From the NCBI GenBank assembly GCA_029721515.1, contig CM056569.1:17050507-17114506 (forward strand): 64,000 nucleotides of DNA. The letters run 5' to 3'. This document shows positions 33,836 through 45,093 of the stretch, in pieces. Positions within the stretch are counted from its first letter, which is position 1. Every line of letters starts with the position of its first letter. The stretch is from Synanceia verrucosa (taxonomy: Eukaryota > Chordata > Actinopteri > Perciformes > Synanceiidae). The position numbers and the translations under genes were made by a program. The notes under the pieces are model-generated. The model was given only the letters and a program-made list of their open reading frames with translations. It was not told where the DNA came from and searched no databases.

Positions 33836-36800
33836 TCTTCACCCTGACTCATGGTTTGCATGTGTGCGTCCCCGATTATCATCTACACATGTGTGTAAAT
33901 TAACATGCTTTCCTGAATTGTAATCCTATTTCACATCCAGTGTAGCACATGTGGCATCTAACACTGAGCTTTTCACTCAGGTGACCGTGGCTACGCCCTG
34001 AAGTTTCTCCTCCTGCTTTTAGTCATGGTAGCGATTGTGGTGAAGAGAGTGACACGCATGGGTCCTATTTTAATGAATTTATGTATTTTTGGGTTTAGTG
34101 AGGGCGGAGTCTGTGACTCTGACATGTGACACTTCCACGTTGATTGGGATGTATCAAGGGAAGATGTGTGGATTCTGGCGTTCCCACGGTTTCATACATC
34201 TGGATTTTTGATGGCGTATGCCGCTTTCTGGATTACAGCCTATGCCAGCTGTCAGTATGGAATCCACACAAGTCTTGTGTATGAAGGCTGTTACTGTTGC
34301 TGTTGCTGTTACCGTTGACTAGCATGGATCTCCTGATGTGGCAATGCAGTGGAAATACAAATGAGCACAGCATGCCACAACACGGTCAACATGATGGGAG
34401 AAAAAGATTGAGATCAACATCTCAAGCGACCACAGACCTCCAATTTTTTTCCATTGCACTCTGCTCCACTCATTCTGAAATCCTCAAATGTCACAGAAAT
34501 GCTTCCCTCTCCCTGTCTGTAGCAATTCCAGGCCAAGTGCTGCTGACATTTTATGGATTCCTTTCAGTGTTCTCAGCGATTAATGATGACCTTTGCTTGG
34601 GGGGTAAAGCATTTGATCGTCCCGACCAGAAGAAACCGGCATTTGATTTCAAATTGGAGTTGCTTTTTTTTTTTTTGATATCGAGCACATACCAGCAGAT
34701 TCTATGGCTTTGCTCCATGCCCTTTGTGGAGGTGTTATTAGCTATGCTGATTGCACAATACAAAAAGAGCACTTGACAATGAGAGAGCTTAATGGATTAC
34801 TGTACCAACTGAGAGTGACGAGTGCCTTTCAGGGCCCTGCGGGAAGTCGCTGCTTTTTAGGAGCATATGTGACAAAAACATGGCGGAGGCCTGTGGTGAC
34901 TTGTGAGGCATCCTTGCTGTGCACAATTGATAACGCAGTGTGATGGGCTTTCTCAGTGGGCTCTTCGCCCAATTAGATGCTAGCTTAAAGGGTGAATGGC
35001 TAAGAGAGCAGTCTTGCTCAGCAGGGAGTTCGTTGGTGTGTTCTCAGTGCGTGAAATGGAGACGTACTCTACTGCTGCCATCAGCGTAAAGCAGCACTCT
35101 GTAAGGCTCTGTAGGGTAATGCCTTGTTACCAGGGCAAGAAACTTGCCCCCACGGTTTATGTGTAGTGTGGCTTAACAAATGTATTATTCCACCACCCAG
35201 TGTGTGTTTGCCACCGCTGCCCTAAATTAAAAATATTGCTCATTACCAAAATATTTTTTTGATTTGTTGTTATCCATGGATTTTCATATCAGTCTTCTTA
35301 GTGAATTTCAGTGTTCTGGCTCAAAGCTGAGTCTATAAAGGTGAATTCAGTTTAAATTCCTCATTCCCTGTTCAAAATGATGAAGAGTAGTGAACCTAGT
35401 GAGAAACAAACATTCCAGTTCAAGTGAATGAGATGATTCTGGATGCTTGTGCTCTAATACATTTGTTAAGCACTGTAGGCCTGGCTTAAAACCCTTTATT
35501 TCTAGGTCAGCCTGAGGTGTGTTTGTAAGGGGTGATAAATGAAACCTTCACCACGACATGCATCAGTTATTTTTTTTGTCACCTCAGTGCCAGTTTTACC
35601 ACAGTGTGAGCATTCTGCTGCTTATCCAAGAGAAAACAAGCGTGTGAATCTGAGGCGGTGTTGGGCGCACCTTTAGTGACAATGAGGTCAGACACTGAGG
35701 TTGGCAACATGCCTGGACTTACCAAACTGTAATGCTATCGGAGCCAAAATAGTGGACATCCCTAGTAGCAAATAACTCTTTGAATAACATTCAAAGGAGT
35801 GCCTCAGCTAAATGACTACATACATATGTATCAAATGTCCCTTTGCAAACAAAGAAAGACATGTTAGGACATATACTAATTGTATATACTGTATGTCCAG
35901 ATTATGTACAATAGTCAAGGAAAATAAATAGTATAATCTGATATCACTTACCATTTGGATCACTCCCCAGCCCCTCATGTCCCTGACCCCTCCCCACTGT
36001 ATCTCTCTGGTATCCAAGAGTCTGAACTACACAGCTCATGTGACCATTAGTGTTGTGCAGACTGAGGATCATCTCCATGTTTCTGGGTCTGGCTCCTCAT
36101 TACCTGCTGTGGGCAGGTTGATTGGGTCCTGAGTGGCATCCTGAAGGTGGATATGGGAGGATACATTGTTCCAGGGAGGGACAATTAAGACATGGACATG
36201 CTACTGTTGTCCTCATGCTGCCAGGTTAATAACATGGCCACAGTCTCTAGCTCATTATTGATTCTCTCCAATGGCGTTGGGAGAGTTTTCCATTATTCAT
36301 TTGGTAAACATGGAAAAGGAGATCATTACAAAATCTCCCTGTCGTCTTTTGTGCTCGGCCAGCAGTCTGTTCTTGTGTGTGTTTGATTCAAATGCTTGAT
36401 AAACCACAGACTGAGGTCTTTATAAGGCCATTACATCGTTATTGCATCTTGTTCTGTCCTCCAGATTATATCAGCAGTTTCCCAGAGTTGAAATTAAAGT
36501 TTTAAAAACCCCTCTGTCTGCTCTGTTTATTGCTATTCTAGTAAAATAAATGTTCCAACACTGTGATCGAGCATATAGCTGGTCCAGGCTGACGTGTATG
36601 AATCACTCTCTTTTAAATTCACCATCCCGAGAAGTGTTTTTGTCAATTTGAAGTGGACTCATGATTCATGCGAGCTGCTCTAGTCATCCTGTTGAGATCC
36701 TCGCTCAGTGGAAGTGGGAGCCAGTTCCACTACACAGAACTGCTCAATGCATTGACCCAAATCAAGCCAGCAAGACGAATGCTGAAACAGGAGAAAATAA

Positions 36801-37207
36801 TAGTTTTTCAATGATCTTGGCGTATTTACCAGCTACCACAGCAACGCTGGTGTTGTTTTCACCTTGTTAATTTGAGTTTATGCTCCGCGGCAGCTGGATT
36901 TTCACAGTGTCATAAGATCATACAAGAATCCATCTTGTCAGGCTCCAAGTAATGAGTTTGTGTCAGACCAACCCACTGGTGTGGTGTAGGTGTGTGGGAT
37001 GATGGCAGAGGTGAGCATCTATGCTGCAGAGCATCATTTCTGTCATTTAAAAAAGAGCATAGAAGTGCACTGAAGACTTTTCCTGCTGGAAAAGAATTTG
37101 ACATGAATTTATATGGTTTCCTGCACAAACACCACCTTAGCTGTTAACCCAAGAGTGGCTATGAGCAGGGCCAGATTTATCAAATGATGTCCACAGAAAG
37201 ACTATAG
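33836..37207. other. Non-coding stretch, no gene seen
   Basis: The part at 34290-34950 is relatively GC-balanced and lacks recognised repeats. It carries a frame of 159 codons on the plus strand (34297-34776) with no domain. A lone hAT-like right end (GTGGACATCCCTA) lies near 35765. Confidence 0.45.
35181..35260. repeat. Unclassified dispersed repeat, copy 2
   Basis: Matches 26947-27026 in motif order and spacing, with a few indels. Confidence 0.5.
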
Positions 37208-37746
37208 TAGGGGTGTCCCGATCTGATACTGATATCGGATAATGGTCGGATATCAGCAAAAAAAAAAAAAAACACCTCGAGAGTGTTTTTGTTGAAAAAA
37301 AAATAAATCCACTGCAGCTAAAACCTCTGATCCCATCAGACTCATCATCCAGACTCCAGTCCAGCTCTTCTATCCAGCAGCAGAGTCCAGTGATCACAAC
37401 AACAGCTGTGCTAAGGTGCTAACAAAGTAGAAGGAGGAGGAGTGATGTCGACCCTGTGGCAGCATTTTTTGTTAATGTCTGAAAAAGATGAACCAGTTTC
37501 CTGTGGTGGAACAGAACCAGGAAGTTTAATACGACCAACCTTATCAGCATTTGAAGTCGCATCACGAAAAACAACTGTAGGATTTTCACAAGACCACAGA
37601 GGCAAAGAAACAAACATCTGGCATAAGTAATAAAAGTCTGTGTGATTCATGCTGATATGGTATCGGCTCCATATTGGTATCAGCCAATACTCAAGGCTAC
37701 AATATCGGTGTATGGGAAGTGAAAAAGTTTTATCGGGACACTCCTA
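37208..37746. mobile_element. hAT-type MITE
   Basis: The 15-bp terminal repeats TAGGGGTGTCCCGAT and ATCGGGACACTCCTA match at 14 of 15. CTGATATCGG and TATCGGCTCC motifs lie just inside. The flanks (GACTATAG and GAATAGAT) are only loosely alike, so the target duplication is not secure. Short overlapping frames in the interior show no hAT dimerisation domain. Confidence 0.83.
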
Positions 37747-40700
37747 GAATAGATAGTAGAATATAATACAGAGAACTCAAACCCCCTTCAAGCATGTGTT
37801 TTCTATGCTGAGAAGACTGGTGTCATAATGTTGAAGTGGAATAAGACGTCCATCCATCCTTGGGCTGCTGCCATCATACTTATCCTTTTGTATGTTACAC
37901 AAACAGTGCTGTCAGTATGTACAGAGCACAGCAAAAAGATATTTCTTATGCTCCACCTTCAAGCCAGAACTCACTAAGTGTGCCATTTTTTTGGTGTATT
38001 TTCAAAGCAAAATCTCTTCAAACGTGCTGTCGCTTACACTACCAGCATAGACTGTGTATGTAGACAGCTGATACCTGGGATTAGATCTTAACATTGAAAC
38101 TAGGTGGTATTGCACTTTTAATGACTCAACACTGCGCTGGCCTGCCTCTCATGTACTGTCACAGTCTATGTCTGCCTCCTACATCCTGTTAACGTTCTCG
38201 TGCTTTGTGTCCTGAAGGGCTGCGTGGGGGAAGGACAGTGACGGCACAGTGGCTCTCTCAAAGCCGAAGCAAGAGGGAGGCCGGCACCTCGACACAGGTC
38301 AGACATCTCCTCTCTAATCTTTGCTTCCCTGACACTGGTCCTGCCACATGAAAAGCAACTAAACACTGCCTCGCTTTTGGCTGTTGGTTTAAGTGGTACA
38401 CCGATATATCTGGCTGGTAACAAGAGTAAAAGTGTAAAGTCTGCTTGTGGCCCCAAGAGGTGGCAGTGCTTATTGCATCTAACGAGATTAAAGTGTGTAC
38501 AAAGCCAGCAACAGTCATTGTTCCCACTGCTAGAGCCTCACCGGTGGGAACTGAAAGGTGGTGGAAAGGACAAGGGTGCATACAATCAAAAGGGTTCATC
38601 CATACTTTGAAGTGAATCTAAATATGTGCTTATATAATGAGACAAATTGCACCATCTCTCAGGACTTCTGTGGCCTTGGTAGCTTACATGTTTGATCATC
38701 ACAGACAACTGCAAGATGCGTAGACACTGTCTAGTTTTATTGATGACTGAAGGAGGGTTTTTGTATCCTGAGGGGACTCAAGACTCTGGGCTGTTATTCA
38801 TATGAAGGCATTTTACCATCCTCATTTCAGCCCCCAGCCTGCCTCATCACCTGCTGCTGCAGCACACACACACACACACACGTACAGGTGGGAGGACATG
38901 CACATTAAAGACTATGTGCCCTTTTCGAAAAATGATGAGGGGGGAAGCAGTTCCTCACTCGCTGTTGAACCAGCAGTCAAAAGAGCAGAAGGGTTTTAAC
39001 TTTTAACTTAGCACAGCATAAAATCCCAAAAAGATTAACAACAGGACATTTACTAGAAGGGCTCAACAGGTTGTGTATCAGATGCAGCGCAGCAGCCGCA
39101 TGGAAATAGCAGAGTTAGCCTAGCGTGGTGTATCCTGATAGCAATCACACTGCTGGAACAGCCACTGTTGTGCTGAATGAGACCTTTAGGAATCACTAGC
39201 ACTAGCAGCACTGACAGCAGCAGCAGTTAAAGACTAGATCTATTTAATCTGGCTTTTAAGTCAACATAATATTATGGCCTTAGTTTTTAAGTGTTAGTCA
39301 CTGCTTCTTACATTTTTATCCTTGTTATTTATTTTGTTCTATTCCACCTGAGCATAAAGCTAAATACAAACTGCACTAATACAAAGATAATGTGTTCATT
39401 TAGTTTCTTTTTATCACCCTTTCCTTTAGACTAGCTTTTCTGAATATTTTCTCCTCACTCATTGTTGAAACATGTCAGAACAGAAGCAAACGTGGTGGAC
39501 ATCCAGTGTGTCATGTCAGTGATATCTTTTACTGTCGACATGGGAGGGAAGTGTCTGGACTTGTCCAGCTGAGCATGGAAATATGGAAACACAGGTCCCA
39601 GCTTGACCTGATGGATGCCATGACAAAAGAGGAAAAGTTTGAAGGTGGTGAGAGGAAAAGAGGCTGTAGCCATGACACCCTCAGTGCAGCCTCCCTCTTA
39701 TGAAAGGCCTCCATTCTAAATGGATATTTCATTCCTAATCTTTAAGAATTTACTTGAAACACATTCTAAAATAGTTAAGTATGAATCATTAATCAATAAT
39801 GTGTCAGTATCAGTGTTAAATCCTGCTCAGTCAAATGCATTGGAAGGCTGGATATTGTAAGTAATGGCTGCATATAGTGAAACCTGAATTTTATCATCAA
39901 AAGTCATTTAACTCAAGATGAGAAGTCCAACAACTTTGCCCTCATGAAATGTTTTCAGATGGTTACATATAAATGATTAATCACTTAAAAATTGGTCTTG
40001 AGGTTTAATCATATTTATTTTAAACTGCATCTGTGTCAAGCGTCTCTGCTTGTCTCACAGCTTTTTTTTCTGTCCCTTGAACTCACCAGTGAAGTGAGCT
40101 GAAGCGAAAATGAATGTTTTGTGTGTTGTGGTTTTTAGGACCACATAAAAAGAGCATTGTGTAGGATGTAGCGGCTGTAACTTTTTTTGGCACTTTCCAT
40201 GTCGGACAGGATTTCAAATTAATTGAAATCACTGTCATCCTGTTCTGTGGCTGAAGTCTGAACGGCTCATAAAAATACTGCATTCTTTGATGGGAGCGAT
40301 GAGAATGGATCTAAGCCACTTCTGGTGTCACAGTGAATGCAGAGGTACCTTGACGACCTTATTGTTGTCGATATTTTCACCTGGCATGTTGGGAAAGTGC
40401 TCAGAGGTTTGAACTTGCCAGACACCATGAACCCCTTGACACTGGCAATGGGGCAACCTTTAATGTCATGAATAACCCTCCACTCACTTCTAAATGTGGT
40501 GAAGATGGTGCAGATATGATTGTAAGCTAACAGAAACACAGGCTGTTAAACATGATGTTATATTCCGTTTCTGCCAAACACAGCTCCCCCCACAACTACA
40601 CACTGGACCTGATGAACTCCTCAGTTTGACACAGTGAAATGTCTGGAGTTCAGTTTTGAAGCGTCTAACCATGGCAACACATCAGGCCTCCATCAGGTCC

Positions 40701-41148
40701 TCCTCATCTTCCTGTTGATGATTCACTGTCAGGTTGAGGCCAGCTCCCCTGATGGGCACCGAGTAATTGACAGTGATCACTGTGGGCGTCTGACTGCCTC
40801 TAGTGCATCTTAATGCTTATGATAATGGAGAGCCCCGCTGAGAAACATGACCACGCAGAATGAATCAGAGCATTAGCAGGGCTCTGACGCTATTAAACAT
40901 GCTAACAAGTGGTGGACAGTGATTTCTATCATTCCTTCACACAACAACAACAGCACTTTATTTGCCTTCCTCTGGTAGAATTGCTATCACTCGATTTGAA
41001 TTTGAAATGTTGGGTTGTCTGTTTTTGTGATCAACTATCTATTGATTTTGTTGCAGGTAAGGCAAAAACAAACTTTACAGGAAATGAGCAAATAAATCAT
41101 GTGGTGACCCTTCCTATGGTATCTATGCACAGTTAAACTAGAAGAAGT
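37747..41148. other. Non-coding stretch, no gene seen
   Basis: Apart from a (CA)n tract, the stretch holds short frames only. The minus frame of 90 codons at 40267-40539 reads smoothly but has no recognised domain or splice context. Confidence 0.45.
38863..38880. repeat. (CA)n microsatellite
   Basis: Nine CA units. Confidence 0.95.
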
Positions 41149-41600
41149 CAGTACATTTACATGCAATTAGAGAACTTCGAATTATTGCCTTAGTCCGGCT
41201 AATATCAAAGTTTTAAAAGCCATATATACACCTTAGTTGGACTGTAGTCGAACTGAACTGGAGTGCCAGATAATGTAGTTTTAAATCGAGCTTTTCCGAC
41301 ATTTCACGTTGGCAGTCTTCTGGTTCTTCTGCTACTGTGTTCTCCGGAAGGGGGAGTGTCGTTAGTCAATAGCCCAGCTAATCCTGGTTTGCATATACAT
41401 GCTGGAAAAGCTCTATTTAGAACTACATTATCTGCGCTATTGACTAGCGACACTCCCCCTTTCGGAAGTGATGAGACCACTGAAGCGGGCATAACAACAA
41501 CACAGTAGCAGAAGACCCGGAAGACTCGAGGAAACTCCAGTTAAATCCTTAGCTCGGTTATTGCCAGTAGCTCGTCTTAGATGTGCATGTAAACGTGCTG
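41149..41600. mobile_element. MITE with interleaved internal inverted repeats
   Basis: The termini CAGTACATTTACATGCA and the inverse of CAGCACGTTTACATGCA form the outer inverted repeat. The 3-base AGT lies on each side as a possible target duplication. Inside are three long inverted pairs. A 41267-41297 pairs with 41404-41434 (29 of 31). B 41344-41373 pairs with 41436-41465 (28 of 30). C 41315-41340 pairs with 41500-41525 (24 of 26). The order is A, C, B, A', B', C', so A and B cross one another. No coding frame is supported. The superfamily is not assigned. Confidence 0.75.
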
Positions 41601-41603
41601 AGT

Positions 41604-44600
41604 TTAATTGGCCAGGTATAGTTACACATGTGAGGAATTTGACTCCGAGCACTCTCTTACACACATACATTGTATGTATATGTATGTATAGAAAATGAAC
41701 ATGAAGAAATTATAAAAAAGAGAACACAAATGAAGAACACTGCTATGGACGTAAAGCGAGGATTCAGCTTAAAACAAAATTGTTTGGAGGACATGTTGGC
41801 AGACAAGATCTAAATGCAAAAGTGTGGCCACAATTGAAGGTGAAGTAGACACTCTGACCCCTTATTTCCACTGAATACGGAACAACGTCAACGTCCATCA
41901 ATACGTCCAATTTTTTCTACTTTTAATCCACATGTGACCTAAAATGAAAAACCATGTGTCTGTGTTCTTTTGTCCTAGCTCAGGACTAGTTTGACAGATA
42001 TGGCTAGCTGCATGTCCAGAAAGAAAATGGTCAGAAAGGTGTGACAGAGTCATTAAGTGGACATCTGTTAGGGTAGCATTCACCTTCTTCCCTTCTCTCA
42101 CCTTTCTTTCCCTTTTTCACAGACAGAAGCAGCAGCGGCTCAGTGTCAGAGGCTTCATCCGTCACCATTTGTTGCTGTAGCTTTATACTCCGTCTTATGT
42201 CCTTCAATTATTTGTCAGGGGAGTTCAAAGGCTGGCTGTGGCCTCTGTTCTCCCCTGCCTCTTTTTTTTTTATCTCATAGTCGGCTCAGAGCTCTGCAGC
42301 TTGTTCCCACCTACCCCACATCTCCACTTTCTGTCTCTCTAGTGATTAGATTATCTCTCACCTCGTGAGCGCTGGAGATGGCAATGACATTCACCCTGTA
42401 GATTAGGCCTGGTGCAGACGCCGTGTCATGGAGGAGGAGGAGGAGGGGGTCTACTGTATCCACTATGCAAAGTAGCTTCTGTGTTCGCCCACCAGCATTC
42501 ACCTGATATGCTTTAGGAAACCTTTTAAACCCAGCAGATTAAAATGTAAGAAATAAATACTTTCCTTTGAATTAATTAAATGTATAGGCTTCCATTACAC
42601 AAGATTGTTAGTATTATCAGTTCATGGTCACTTTATGTCACCAATCAATTCCTATCATATTTATTGTGTTTCCCTGGCCCTATACTGTCTAAATAAATGT
42701 CTGCATTTACACTCAAACACAGCCAAGCAGGATTGTTCTGCCTCCCTTCCTGTGGGTTGTTCCATAAAACTGGCTGCATATTATTGATAGATTTAACATG
42801 CCTCAGAGAACTTTTCTCTGACTGTCCTTCACTATTGCTTGGCATTTCCCAACTTGAAGCATTTGTAAGGGAGACTTCTGGGCACTTTGAGCTGTCAAAT
42901 AAAGCTGGATGGATTCTATAAGTGTTCAGAGCAAAGGCGCATTCAAGACACCCAAGGCCTTAAAGAGCAAAGTGTGAGAGTTTCTGTGGATGCATTTCTG
43001 CTTGGCCAATATGTTTCACCAAACACTTGTTTGACACTGTGTGTTCTGTTCAGTGTCTTTGGATTTTCAACCCTACAGGCTAAAGAAATGTGTTTTTGAA
43101 CATATTATATCCATAGTGCCAAGTATGGAAAATACATATTTATTATTTTTGGCCACTATATATCACAGTTCACTTTGTTGGTAAGCCAAATGGGATGTTT
43201 GCCTCATGCTGAATGAATTGCATTTTAAGACATTCTCAGTAGGTATCTGTATATGATATACTGTATCTCATTTAATAGATTCTGTGTGGCTCATACATAC
43301 AGAAAGCCACATCACTTTCTATAAAATGATAAGCAGAAGGAAGCAGCACTTTCCACTCAACACACTCAGATAGTTTAATAGATCTCTAATATTATTTAGT
43401 CTATTGTGATGGAAGTTACCAATTTCCAACTAATTTTTGCCATTTCTCTACAGTGGGAAAAAGGTTTAAGGGCAGCGTTTGCTATAGCTGACACATTTGT
43501 TCCTTTGCTCTGTATTGTACATAGTTTAATATTTCCATTCAGTCATCACTTTGCCTTTCTCTTGTTTCATGACCAAATATGTGGAATTACTCTGAAGCAT
43601 TTAGACATGACTCATGGATACAGAATCTGACCAAAGAGCTCAACAAGAGCCTGAGAGCGAGGTCTTCAGCCGTGGTCCGTCTCCCAGTGATCACAGTTGT
43701 TTTTAATGGTTACGTTGGATGAATGTGTGAATGCTTTGGTTGTAGCAGTGATGATTAATTCATTGAGTACCAGCCCTTTTTTAAAAAGGGAAGTACCTTG
43801 TTCCAGCGTTTTTGCCCATTTTGTGTCATTTTTTAAGACCCACAGAATATTTTGGACTATGTCTCTGAAAACACTGAATAGCTCAAATGAAAGAAGAGAC
43901 TCTCTATTTCATCATGAAAAAAATGTTTGTTTTTACCTTGTTCCATTCATGAGAGGTAGATTAGAGGCCACTTTATCAAAATCACCACTTTTTGTCCAGC
44001 TTCTGTCTGTTTTGCTCTCTAATCTCGATCATCTCCACTTCCTGCTTTAATCTCTGTGGCGTATATCGTCTCCTTATGTCCCAAATATAAATCCCTGAAT
44101 CCCCAAAATTACTCACAGCACAGCGCCGTATATGGAGAGAGTTGCGACAACTGAAATCATGGGCGCCATCTTTAAGACATAAGTCAGAGCGTTCAGTGTC
44201 TTTCAATGGAGCGAAGATGAGATGTTGCAACAAATCGCTCATTATTATCTTAAACTGTGAATGATGAAATATTTCTCATCCTTTGCTAAAGTATAAACAC
44301 TTTTACAAATATGTCACATTTAACGTTTGGAGAAGACCGATAAATATGCCTAAATCACCTAATCAGTGGAGCTACGTTTACCTTACCTTTTGCAATAGCA
44401 GTCACTGTGTAGCCTGTGATTAGGCTGCTTATTGAGCCAGTGGCTAAAAGCAACAACTTCTTGGTCATTTAGTTTAATCTATGTGTATTTCTCCTAAACT
44501 TCAAATTGACCCTTCACTTAGCCTGCTTAGCTGTGATGATCAGACTGTGTCTGTTGTTAAATGTTTGACTGATCAGTATGATTTTTTTTTTTTTAACAAT

Positions 44601-44892
44601 TCAGTTGTTTTCTCTTTCATAAGAAAATCAATCAGACATTAACAATATAAAAATAACTTAACAGAATAATATGCAAAAGTGCAAGTGAAAGCAATAATTT
44701 GGATCTTGAATATTACGGTAAAAATGTACATTGTTGTATTACACAATCTATTAATATATTTGGGTATTTCTTACACTATAGCATATGACACATTCTGGAT
44801 GTTTGCATTCAAATCCTAGCAGAACAATAATTTGTTCAACATTTAAATAAGACTCTCAGGAAGATCCTCCAACAGGAAAAATCATATTTAAA
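41604..44892. other. Non-coding stretch, no gene seen
   Basis: Short frames only. A 117-codon plus frame at 43697-44050 has no domain. A segment near 44100-44230 (GCGACAACTGAAATC, GGGCGCCATCTT, TTTCAATGGAGCG) looks repeat-like but could not be bounded. No continuation of the THAP domain was found here. Confidence 0.4.
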
Positions 44893-45093
44893 TTACAGCA
44901 GTGAAATCAGAGGAGAGCCATTAAAACAGATTTTGAATATTATGGTAAAAATAAGTAAGAAAGTAAACTTCCAGTTGATCCTTCTGACCTTCCGCTCCCA
45001 CAATTTCCTCCTAATAAGATCCCGAGGGAAATAATACAACCGTTTACCACGTCCGAGCTGTACAGAGCAACCATGGTCTGCACAACGCGTCAT
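44893..45093 (-). CDS. THAP-type zinc-finger N-terminus, partial
   Basis: The minus frame starts at an ATG right after an in-frame stop and encodes 66 residues. The first 44 fit the first part of a THAP DNA-binding domain. Cys4 and Cys9 form the first zinc pair. Phe22-Pro23 follow a basic stretch, Trp32 lies in KLWERKVRR, and a closing INWKFT corresponds to the usual VRR-x-NW element. Placement at the extreme N-terminus is also typical of THAP proteins. After Thr44 the frame turns into hydrophobic sequence, and the second zinc pair (Cys-x2-His, normally CSEHF-like) is absent. The remainder is either on another exon or lost. THAP domains occur in host regulators and in P-element-like transposases, and the sequence cannot separate these. 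I looked for a continuation downstream on this strand and saw none. Confidence 0.5.
   Translation of the reverse strand: MTRCADHGCSVQLGRGKRLYYFPRDLIRRKLWERKVRRINWKFTFLLIFTIIFKICFNGSPLISLL

Noticed and set aside
34297..34776. 159-codon plus frame
   Set aside because: It starts in low-complexity CTGTTGCTGTT repeats, crosses a poly-T run and shows no domain.
40267..40539. 90-codon minus frame with smooth composition
   Set aside because: No recognisable domain, no signal peptide and no convincing splice sites.
43982..44242. 86-codon minus frame as the continuation of the THAP protein
   Set aside because: It lacks the Cys-x2-His pair and the AVPTIF-type motif that should follow a THAP start, and it overlaps repeat-like sequence.
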